From Polyangia bacterium (GTDB lineage: Bacteria > Myxococcota_A > Polyangia > Nannocystales > Nannocystaceae), in contig JAUIKS010000011.1 in the NCBI GenBank assembly GCA_030430565.1, forward strand, positions 124,001 to 188,000: a stretch of DNA of 64,000 nucleotides, read 5' to 3'. Below are positions 58,063 to 64,000 of this stretch, one piece after another. The notes under the pieces are model-generated. The model was not told the DNA's origin and did no database searches. It saw only the letters and a program-made list of their open reading frames with translations. Each line of letters starts with the position of its first letter. The first letter of the stretch is position 1. A program made the translations under genes and the position numbers.

Positions 58063-58814
58063 ACGTGGAATACACGGTCGTCGATCACACCGGAGCGCCG
58101 CTCGCCGAGCGGCACACGAGCGACCTCGCAACGGTCATGTCGTGGCTGTTCGCGGCGAGGAACGATCGCGAGGTTCACATCGCCACACGCGAGCATGCGG
58201 GCGTGGCGTGGCGCCGTATGGCCGCAGAGCCAACCGGAGGGCACGCGGATCTCGAGCACAAGCTCGCGGCGAACGGCGTGAACGACCTCGCAGGCGATCC
58301 GCGCGAGCTGGCCGAAAATCTCGGCGAGCGGGTGGCGACGGTCCGCGCGCTGCTCATGCGCAACGGCCGACCGCACGATCGAGCGACGCTCGAGGCGTAC
58401 CAGGGCCTCTATGCCTCGCCGGCGGCGTACGTGGAGCGTGACCTCGAGGAACACCTCCCGCCGTTCCTGTCGGGGCTGTTCGAGTACGTCGAGTTCGCCC
58501 GGATGGCACGCGACTGGAGACGCGACGGGGCGTTCTGGACGATCGAGGAGCCGGCCGGCGGCGTGCATGTGTTCGTCGGCCGCGACCCGCGGGGCGGGCC
58601 GGTGCGCGAGCCCGGCCGCTTCTACCGAGAGGGGCGGTGCCTGTACTACGTCACCGCTAGTGGCGAGGCGTACACGGTCGAGCTACTCCCGCGCGTCGGG
58701 CTAGTGCGCGAGCTTCCGGCGAGCGCAGAAGTGATCAACGGGCGCGCAGCGAATGAACTCGCCAGGACTGTGCACGAGGTTGTCGCCGAGCTTGAACCCT
58801 CGGCCGGTTCATGA
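58059..58814 (+). CDS. ArdA-like antirestriction protein
   Basis: A 251-residue acidic protein. Its central-to-C-terminal part (residues about 105-170) matches the ArdA pattern: LEAYQGLYASPAAYV (AYQGxY), then LEEHLPPFLSGLFEYVEFARMARDW (LP..L..YxDYExxARDL) and AFWTIEE...GVHVFV. ArdA mimics DNA and blocks type I restriction-modification during transfer of plasmids and conjugative elements. The N-terminal 80 residues and the last 60 do not fit ArdA, so the protein is larger than the usual 165 residues. The GTG start overlaps the previous stop. Confidence 0.55.
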   Translation: MNVEYTVVDHTGAPLAERHTSDLATVMSWLFAARNDREVHIATREHAGVAWRRMAAEPTGGHADLEHKLAANGVNDLAGDPRELAENLGERVATVRALLMRNGRPHDRATLEAYQGLYASPAAYVERDLEEHLPPFLSGLFEYVEFARMARDWRRDGAFWTIEEPAGGVHVFVGRDPRGGPVREPGRFYREGRCLYYVTASGEAYTVELLPRVGLVRELPASAEVINGRAANELARTVHEVVAELEPSAGS

Positions 58815-58842
58815 ACCCCTTGCGTCACGAGGCGATTGAACC

Positions 58843-58875
58843 AAAAATAACGCAGGGGCAGTCGCCTGCCCCTGC
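58843..58875 (-). terminator. Rho-independent terminator, leftward
   Basis: GCAGGGGCAG at 58852-58861 pairs perfectly with 58866-58875. Read leftward it is followed by a T-run (AAAAA at 58843-58847). It would end transcripts that come from the XRE gene and the miniprotein and it lies just after the ArdA-like gene. Confidence 0.85.
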
Positions 58876-58948
58876 TCAGATTGCGCTTCGCGCGCCGTTT
58901 GTACAGTGAGGCTGCCTCCTCCTGTACCGTCAGTGGCTACGCCCGGGT

Positions 58949-59077
58949 CTACTTGACCTCAGACGCCAGCCAGATCAGAGCCCCGATAAGTGCCAGGGCC
59001 CCCGCCGCTTTGAAACAAGCTTCGGGGGTCCTGGGCACACTTACCTGGACGTCCTGCTTTCGAATTGCTAGATGCAT
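58949..59077 (-). CDS. 42-residue membrane miniprotein
   Basis: Found by reading the minus strand directly. The ATG at 59077 has GGAGG 8 bp upstream. The product begins with a hydrophilic stretch (MHLAIRKQDVQVSVPRTPEA) and ends with one membrane helix (GALALIGALIWLASEVK) and a Lys before TAG. It lies between the XRE gene and a leftward terminator, so it is transcribed with the XRE gene or alone. Small hydrophobic proteins in elements are often toxins, holins or immunity factors; this one cannot be assigned. Confidence 0.6.
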   Translation of the reverse strand: MHLAIRKQDVQVSVPRTPEACFKAAGALALIGALIWLASEVK

Positions 59078-59164
59078 CTTCGTAGCCTCCGTGGTTGAAG
59101 GACGGGTTTCGGTACTCCCACCATGGAGGGCTTCGCGGGTCGTCCTGTTCCCCGTTCGAATCCG

Positions 59165-59878
59165 CTAGTCATCGTCGTAGTCGTCGTCGTCGTAGTCGTC
59201 GTAGTCAGCTCTACGCCGGTTGCTCGAGCCCGCGCTCGCGCCGAGAAGGCCACCGCCGATTGCTCCGAAGATACCGGCGATCAGAGCGCCCCCCTTCGCC
59301 TTACTCAGTTGGTCAGACAGCAACTTCACGCGATCGTTTAGCATCGCGATCTGCCTGGTCGCTTGGTCAAGTTTCGTCTGTACGAGCCGATTTTTCGCTC
59401 TTAGCGTCGCTATCTCGTGTCGTGAACTCGCCTCGCTCGTGTTCGCTAATTGACGCAACTTGTTCTCCCGAATCGCCGCCTCATGCTCATGCTTTGCAAG
59501 GGCAGACTCGACCCTCTCGACGCGGGTGTAGGCGGTCTCGAGCTCCTTCGCATGCTCGGCGCTCAAGAGTTCCAGGGCTTTCCTGTACTCCTCTTCGACC
59601 TCGTTGGCCTTCTCCAATTGTCGCTGGATGCTCTTGGCCTGTGCGGCTAGCGCTGCCGCATTGCTCATCTCCTCATCGCCTAGGAGTTCCTTCGGGTCGA
59701 TACCGAGAGCGATGGCGATGCGCTCGAGCTCCTCATGCCGGAAGGAGCGCTCGCCCTTCAGCGAACGCCCCAAGGTCGTGCGTCCGATCCTGGCTTCGCG
59801 GGAGAGCCAGGAGACGCTTTTGTTCTGCGCCTCGAGCTCGCGGGTGATTCGCGCGCTCGTGTCTTGGCTCGGTTGCAT
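59165..59878 (-). CDS. XRE-type HTH protein with coiled coil, membrane segment and acidic tail
   Basis: About 237 residues in four parts: an XRE helix-turn-helix (about residues 10-70, VSWLSREARIGRTTLGRSLKGE); a long coiled coil (about 80-190, with heptad-like EKANEVEEEYRKALELLSAEHAKE and later LDQATRQIAMLNDRVKLLSDQL); a Gly-rich hydrophobic segment (GGALIAGIFGAIGGGLLG) that could span a membrane; and a tail of Asp and Tyr (YDDYDDDDYDDD). A repressor tied to the membrane or to another complex is suggested. It is the leftward gene next to the putative origin. The ATG at 59878 gives the HTH domain directly. Confidence 0.72.
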   Translation of the reverse strand: MQPSQDTSARITRELEAQNKSVSWLSREARIGRTTLGRSLKGERSFRHEELERIAIALGIDPKELLGDEEMSNAAALAAQAKSIQRQLEKANEVEEEYRKALELLSAEHAKELETAYTRVERVESALAKHEHEAAIRENKLRQLANTSEASSRHEIATLRAKNRLVQTKLDQATRQIAMLNDRVKLLSDQLSKAKGGALIAGIFGAIGGGLLGASAGSSNRRRADYDDYDDDDYDDD

Positions 59879-60213
59879 GGCTCCCTGTTTACCAGACCCG
59901 TCCAGATTGAACAACCGACCACAGGCGCTCAACGATTGAACGCTTGCACACATGTCCCTGCCGACCAAACAGGACACATGTGAACACCGATTCTACAACC
60001 CACTGTTTTCACTGACTTTATTGGTGTCGGCCGTCGCACGTCAGAGACAGAATCCGGCCTTGCCGCTCGACTCTCCGGTGTCAGCACGCTCGAAACGAGC
60101 CAAATTTACTGGACGAGCGAAGAGATCTCGGCCAATTCAACCGCTACGGTTTTCTCGCTCCTTCGCGCGCGTCTAGCGACTGAACGCCCCTCCGGTCGAC
60201 ACGTGGCCCCACC

Positions 60214-60585
60214 GGACCCGAGCATTGCGCGAATCGCTCGCCGGCCCGCCAGCGTGTAGCGCTTTGTTGCGCGGCCATCACGCGCGACTTCAGCCTGCGG
60301 TCCCTCCTGCCTGCTCGCGGACCCACCGGACCCAAGATCCCTGAACCCGCGCCAACCGGCTCATACCGCCAGGATCGCGGGTCCAGACCTCTCGCCGGGC
60401 GTGGACCCGCACGGACCACGCGGCGAATGAACCGGACCCGGGGAGCATGGCCCCTGGGTCCGGTCGCAAACGTGTTGGGTCCGTGCGGGCTAGGACGGGT
60501 CCGGCCGCGCGGATCTCTTGGCCCCATGTACTACCGGAAACTCCCGCGTGACTCGCTCACTTCGCCGCGCGGGTCCGGAGGGTCC
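60214..60585. repeat. Cluster of GGGTCC/GGACCC motifs (possible iterons)
   Basis: Eleven copies lie within 372 bp: GGACCC at 60214, 60319, 60328, 60403 and 60434, and GGGTCC at 60379, 60456, 60477, 60497, 60571 and 60580. A base-composition estimate for 70 percent GC predicts fewer than one. Several have CGG on the flank and are arranged as inverted repeats. It is next to the helicase/primase genes, which fits a replication origin or a regulator-binding array. Confidence 0.75.
60431..60464. repeat. Large imperfect hairpin in the motif cluster
   Basis: ACCGGACCC at 60431-60439 pairs with GGGTCCGGT at 60456-60464; GGGG and CCCC extend the stem with one unpaired base. A second inverted pair lies just left (GCGGGTCCA at 60377-60385 and TGGACCCGC at 60402-60410). 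These could extrude or bind a dimer. Confidence 0.7.
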
Positions 60586-60602
60586 ACGCAGACGAACGTG
60601 GG

Positions 60603-62435
60603 TCAACGGGAGTGCTCGCCGGTCGTGTCGTCGCACCTCTCGCCCTCGATGATCACGCGGCCTCGGGGCGTCAACGCGAGCACCGAGTGTCTCCGGCCGG
60701 CGACCCGACGTCGCACGCGGTAGCGCTCATGGTCGCGATCTCGGGTGTCGACCTCGATCATGCCCTCGCGGGCGAGTTGTTTGAGCAGCGTCCGGTTGCT
60801 TAGCGCGAGGCGAGGATCTCGGAGCTTGGCGACGCGGATCGCCGTCGCGGGCTCGAGCAGCAGCTCGTGCTCGGAGAGCCAGCCGATCCGTTCACCGCGT
60901 GGATGGCTATCGATCCAGCCCCATCGCGGGGAGCGCTCATCACCAGCCGCGACATGCACCGCGCCGGCGGCGAGCGCCGAGCGGATCGCCGCGAGGAACA
61001 TCCCCGCCGGCTTCTGCTCCGCGAGCAGCTCCCCCTGGGCACGGGCGACGCGTTCGAACAGCGCCGCGGCGCTCTCCAGGGCGTCGTCGTTCGCGGTGAA
61101 CATGCCGCACGAGCGCGCGTACTCGATCCAGATCTCGAGACTCGCCAGGAGCCCGCCGAGGTTGTCGGGTGTTCGCGCGTGGCTGGAGATCGCCGCGAAG
61201 CGCTTGCGGTGCTCCTCGGATCGCTCGCGCGCGTACTCTTGGATCGTCTCGAGGTCGGACTCCGCGATCCAGCGCACGAGGCCGGCGGTCGATTGCGCGA
61301 GTTGTCCGCTCGCCGCCGCGCGCTGGCACTCCGTGAGCTGATCCCACCATGCCTGCTCGTCGTGTCGACGGTGCTCGAGGATCACGGCGCGTGCGCGGAG
61401 GGAGTGACCGGCGGGTATGTCCTCGCCGGTGCTGAGAATCAGCCCGCGGGGATACCGGGTGACCTGGAGCGATCCGTCCGGACGCGCGCGGGCGCGGCCT
61501 GAACAATTCCCCTGGGCGCGGAGCAGGCGATCGGCCTTGCGGTTGAGCGACGCCGCGTCGCCCGTGTCGCGCGGGATGTAGTCATCCACGACGAGCAGCG
61601 CGTCCTTGGCCGCGAACGACATGCTCAAGAGCGCGTTGGCCGTGCTGTCCCATGAAGCAGGGAGCGCGTGCCCGCGGGCCATGCCTGCACCGAAGTGTGA
61701 CTGATAGAGCGCGGCGATCTCAGACTTGCCCGCGCCCGTGGGGCCGGCGAGGTACATGGAGAGTCGAGCGCCGCCGAGGATCGCGTGTGTGACCGCGGCG
61801 AGCAGCGGCAAGCAGATCTCCGGTGCGAGCCGCGTCGTCGCCCATGAAGCGCGTACGGCCGCGAGTCGCTCGGCCTGCTCGTCGCTCGGCGCCGGGAGTT
61901 TGAAGCGCTCGAGCGCGGAGTCGAGATCCACGTGCACATCCCGGCGCTCGCCGTTCGCGTCGATCGCTCCGCCGGCGTGGAGATAGACCGACACGCCGTC
62001 GATCGTCCGCCAGCCCGTGTGCGCGTACACGCGGCGAATGACGCTGCGCGACAGCTTGCGGATCGCTACTCCGGCGCGACTCCTGTGCAGGTGTCCGGGG
62101 ACAACATGCGCGCGCGGGCTCATCTCGTGCGTCCACGCCATGGAGTCGAAGCGCTCGGCGGGGATCGTGAACGTGCGCTGAATCCCCTCGCAACGCGATT
62201 TCATCAGGTACCGGCAGATCGATACCCCGCTCCCGTCGTCGATCGTGACTGATTCGCGGATCTCGGCCACGAAGTTCGTGATCTGCCGATACTCGGTTGA
62301 GCCGTCCGCGTTGTGCTTCAACCATTCAAGCCCGCGCGTCGTCTCGCGGTAGTCACCCGGCGCGGTTTCGTTCCGGGCGAGCGGGACCACGTTGTCCTCG
62401 CTCATGGTCTCTGCGTCGTGATTCTCGCGTCTCAT
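60603..62435 (-). CDS. Helicase-like ATPase of the element (DUF927-like)
   Basis: A 610-residue protein. Residues about 200-320 contain an ATPase: Walker A in AGPTGAGKSEIAAL, then LLSMSFAAKDALLVVDDYIPRD with a Walker B-like VVDD, and RGLILSTGEDIPAGHSLRARAVIL. This resembles DUF927-type helicases found with phage and plasmid primases. The C-terminal 200 residues contain a winged-helix-like part (RTLLKQLAREGMIEV). The ATG overlaps the stop of the primase-like gene (ATGA), so the two act together in replication. Confidence 0.72.
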   Translation of the reverse strand: MRRENHDAETMSEDNVVPLARNETAPGDYRETTRGLEWLKHNADGSTEYRQITNFVAEIRESVTIDDGSGVSICRYLMKSRCEGIQRTFTIPAERFDSMAWTHEMSPRAHVVPGHLHRSRAGVAIRKLSRSVIRRVYAHTGWRTIDGVSVYLHAGGAIDANGERRDVHVDLDSALERFKLPAPSDEQAERLAAVRASWATTRLAPEICLPLLAAVTHAILGGARLSMYLAGPTGAGKSEIAALYQSHFGAGMARGHALPASWDSTANALLSMSFAAKDALLVVDDYIPRDTGDAASLNRKADRLLRAQGNCSGRARARPDGSLQVTRYPRGLILSTGEDIPAGHSLRARAVILEHRRHDEQAWWDQLTECQRAAASGQLAQSTAGLVRWIAESDLETIQEYARERSEEHRKRFAAISSHARTPDNLGGLLASLEIWIEYARSCGMFTANDDALESAAALFERVARAQGELLAEQKPAGMFLAAIRSALAAGAVHVAAGDERSPRWGWIDSHPRGERIGWLSEHELLLEPATAIRVAKLRDPRLALSNRTLLKQLAREGMIEVDTRDRDHERYRVRRRVAGRRHSVLALTPRGRVIIEGERCDDTTGEHSR

Positions 62436-63124
62436 GCTGCGTACACCTCCCCGCGCCCGGCGAGCGCGTGCTTGATCGCGTTGGCGCCATGGACCGCCCC
62501 GGGCCGTCCGAAGTCGAGCCGGAACCGTGAGCCCGCCGGCAGTCGCTCGGTGAGCGCGTCGGGCCATGGCTCGGGTGCGTGAGGGAGCAGGCCGATCACC
62601 TGCCACTCGGGCCAACGCACGGCCGCGCGCAGGAACGCGAGCGGGCCTACGACAACCCTGAACTCCCGGCGTAGGAGCGGGGTCGCCAGTGACCAGCGGC
62701 CCCGCATGAGCACGGCGAGCGCGCGGAGGTTTGCGAACACGAGCCCGCGCGCCGAGTACCACTCGGGCAGGACCATGGAGTTCGCGGGCGCGGGTGTGTC
62801 GACCCACTGCGCCGCGACGCTCCGAAGCACGCCGCGGTGATCGTAGAGCGGGATCAGCAGTCGGTAGTAGCTGCGGGTCCACGCGATCGCGGGGCTCCCG
62901 GGGAGCGCCGCCCACCGCGGGACCGTGACGCGGGGGAGCATGCGCGCGAGATCGCCGTAGGCGACGATCTTCGGATGGATCCCGCGGCCAGCGAGGAACC
63001 GAGACACGGGGAGCGCCGACGCGTTCTCGCGGTCGTGCTCGCGGTCCCAAAGATCGAGCCCGGCGTCCCACAACTCGCGGACGCTACGCGTCGGCGGGGG
63101 GCATGATGTACGTTGTATCTTCAT
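62432..63124 (-). CDS. Primase-like (TOPRIM-like) protein
   Basis: About 230 residues. The middle resembles the TOPRIM part of DnaG-like phage primases: SYYRLLIPLYDHRGVLRSVAAQWVD and later FRVVVGPLAFLRAA, which would correspond to the Glu-Gly loop but lacks the Glu. The final FGRPGAVHGANAIKHALAG is not diagnostic. No zinc-binding motif is seen. It may be an accessory primase or degenerate. The ATG at 63124 has a weak GAAG; a TTG at 63229 would extend the N-terminus. Coupled with the helicase-like gene. Confidence 0.55.
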   Translation of the reverse strand: MKIQRTSCPPPTRSVRELWDAGLDLWDREHDRENASALPVSRFLAGRGIHPKIVAYGDLARMLPRVTVPRWAALPGSPAIAWTRSYYRLLIPLYDHRGVLRSVAAQWVDTPAPANSMVLPEWYSARGLVFANLRALAVLMRGRWSLATPLLRREFRVVVGPLAFLRAAVRWPEWQVIGLLPHAPEPWPDALTERLPAGSRFRLDFGRPGAVHGANAIKHALAGRGEVYAA

Positions 63125-63270
63125 TGTTTCCGGCTCCTGCGGCCGGTGGCGCGCGTCCGGAGCGTCGATCTCCGGGCGCACGTCGCCTGTCGCGCCGGTA
63201 GGCGGTCGCGTCCATGGGAGCACGGCCAATCCGGCGCGGCGCGAGGCCGCGTTGAGTTGTTGAGCGAGCG

Positions 63271-63357
63271 CTACGCCGGCGTCGGCGGACTCGGCGGCTC
63301 GAACCAGTCGAGCACGGCCGCGATCCAGCGACGGAGGCGGGTTAGCGCGACTCGCAT
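63271..63357 (-). CDS. Possible 28-residue miniprotein
   Basis: A short frame starting with ATG 5 bases after the Xis-like stop: MRVALTRLRRWIAAVLDWFEPPSPP. It is amphipathic and basic and would be in the same transcript. There is no strong independent evidence; the remaining bases to 63124 contain nothing else. Confidence 0.3.
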   Translation of the reverse strand: MRVALTRLRRWIAAVLDWFEPPSPPTPA

Positions 63358-63361
63358 CGGA

Positions 63362-63598
63362 CTAGCCTCGCCCTCCCGCAACGACGCGCGGTGAGGTCGA
63401 CACGCGCTTGTGAGAGTCGATCCAGGCGCGGACCTCGGTGTCGACGTAGTACACGCGACTGCCGATCTTGCGGTACGGAGGCCCGCCGCCGCGGGAGCGC
63501 CAGGAATGGACGGTAGCGACAGAAAAACCGTGTTTCTGCGCCATTTGCTTGGTTGTCAGGAGACCGGTGGTAGCGATCGTGCCGCTTTCAACTGCCAT
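63362..63598 (-). CDS. AlpA/Xis-type helix-turn-helix protein
   Basis: A 78-residue protein of the HTH_17/AlpA type: LLTTKQMAQKHGFSVATVHSWRSRGGGPPYRKIGSRVYYVDTEVRAWIDSHKR. The recognition helix is SVATVHSWR and the wing contains GxRVYY. Such proteins control excision and early gene expression in phages, prophages and chromosomal islands. The ATG at 63598 fits family size; longer upstream sequence in the frame is not alike. It heads a leftward operon with the primase-like and helicase-like genes, behind two palindromes. Confidence 0.82.
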   Translation of the reverse strand: MAVESGTIATTGLLTTKQMAQKHGFSVATVHSWRSRGGGPPYRKIGSRVYYVDTEVRAWIDSHKRVSTSPRVVAGGRG

Positions 63599-63644
63599 GC
63601 GCAGATTAATGCAGAACACTGCCGCATCGCGCCAGTGCTCTTTC

Positions 63645-63693
63645 CCCACGGACCGCTTCGTGGGCGGTTTCCCACGAACTGCTTCGTGGGAAA
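63645..63693. repeat. Two tandem near-identical palindromes upstream of the Xis-like gene
   Basis: CCCACGGACCGCTTCGTGGG at 63645-63664 and CCCACGAACTGCTTCGTGGG at 63671-63690 are 18/20 identical, 26 bp apart. The second is within an 11-bp perfect hairpin (TTTCCCACGAA at 63668 and its mirror at 63683-63693). They lie between the Xis-like start and the stop of the next gene, so they could be operators or a double hairpin ending the upstream transcript. Confidence 0.7.
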
Positions 63694-63706
63694 CAGCCTG
63701 TCGGCC

Positions 63707-64000
63707 TCACCGGGCTTGGCGCGAGCGGTACGCGGCGCGACCTGCCTTCTCGAGGGAGCGCGCCGAGATCTCGAGGGGTTCTTCGCGGCCCTCGAGCTCC
63801 AGGCGAACCACTCCCTTTCGCCACTTCGCGTCTTCACCAGGCTCGATCCCCACGTCAGAACGGAGGACCCGCCCGATCCCCGGTAGCTCAAGAGCCCCTT
63901 GCTTCAGGAACGCTGGCAGTCGCTCGCCCATGAACAGCGATAACCCGAAGCGCTTGCCCGAGCAGAGTTCGCGATCGCCAGAAACGATGAGCTCGGCGAG
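63707..64000 (-). CDS. Element protein, C-terminal part only
   Basis: An open frame runs from the right edge to TGA at 63707 (97 residues visible). It contains the segments LAELIVSGDRELCSGK and FLKQGALELPGIGRV, followed by an acidic, Arg-rich end. The frame is open without a stop to the window edge, so the 74-residue ATG start at 63931 need not be real. No family recognised. Confidence 0.6.
   Translation of the reverse strand, partial: LAELIVSGDRELCSGKRFGLSLFMGERLPAFLKQGALELPGIGRVLRSDVGIEPGEDAKWRKGVVRLELEGREEPLEISARSLEKAGRAAYRSRQAR

Larger units (their letters stand above)
59879..60602. other. Noncoding control region of the element
   Basis: About 720 bp between the XRE gene and the helicase-like gene. 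The part next to the XRE start has low GC and carries ACATGT-containing repeats (CACATGTCC near 59949 and GGACACATGT at 59972), a possible operator. The part from 60214 is crowded with GGGTCC/GGACCC motifs. No convincing gene is present; the frames at 60144 (minus) and 60427 (plus) are repetitive in composition and look spurious. Confidence 0.6.

Noticed and set aside
60144..60527. 127-codon minus frame with repeated GPVGPR-type sequence
   Set aside because: The repeats come from the GGACCC motif array; composition is low-complexity, with no ribosome binding site.

Overview
The window reads as a high-GC chromosome segment from a Myxococcota bacterium, most likely of the Nannocystaceae type. 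This is an inference from several traits: many secreted lipoproteins with long Thr/Ser/Gly linkers after the lipobox, a VWA protein with a MYXO-CTERM-like tail, IgGFc-binding-like and ceramidase-like surface proteins, PP2C phosphatases, two-gene M16 peptidase units and an orphan FHIPEP (FlhA/SctV) protein. Genes are densely packed on both strands, with many GTG starts and 4-bp stop/start overlaps.

Positions 1-56 kb look like ordinary chromosome. From left to right: surface and lipoprotein genes (0.1-6.5 kb); a DUF4291 protein; a sulfite reductase operon (CysI, DUF934, DUF2849; 8.2-10.7 kb) divergent from two acyl-CoA dehydrogenases; a HEAT-type lipoprotein, a PP2C-cNMP fusion and a Cys-rich lipoprotein; about 1 kb with no convincing gene (16.8-17.9 kb); a DUF1571 protein facing a catalytic/non-catalytic M16 pair; a ceramidase-like lipoprotein; a DUF3311 / sodium-solute symporter / formylglycine-generating-enzyme-like operon; a small protein of unknown role; a tryptophan dioxygenase and flavin amine oxidase pair; the orphan FHIPEP protein; a BtpA-like TIM barrel; and a complete Mla-type lipid transport operon (33.9-38.4 kb) joined to a methylated-DNA methyltransferase. 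Then come two SGNH esterase-like proteins, one in an operon with an MBOAT O-acyltransferase and a degenerate PP2C-like protein (39.4-48.3 kb); an ECF sigma / anti-sigma pair; a COG3146 acyltransferase; clpS-clpA; an SDR; tRNA-Ser(GCT); and a CPBP membrane protease.

The last 7 kb (57.0-64.0 kb) look different. Starting at the 3' end of tRNA-Arg(ACG) there is what appears to be one end of an integrative element: a small MerR-type regulator, an ArdA-like antirestriction protein, a 42-residue membrane miniprotein, an XRE-coiled-coil-membrane protein, a noncoding region crowded with GGGTCC/GGACCC motifs and hairpins, a helicase-like ATPase, a primase-like protein and an AlpA/Xis-like HTH protein. 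The integrase and the far attachment site would lie beyond the right edge. Two near-identical palindromes, one across the MerR start codon and one just before the next gene, suggest a self-regulating switch. The best candidates for something new are this element, its twin operator and its putative origin. All assignments are from reading motifs by eye; no database search was possible.
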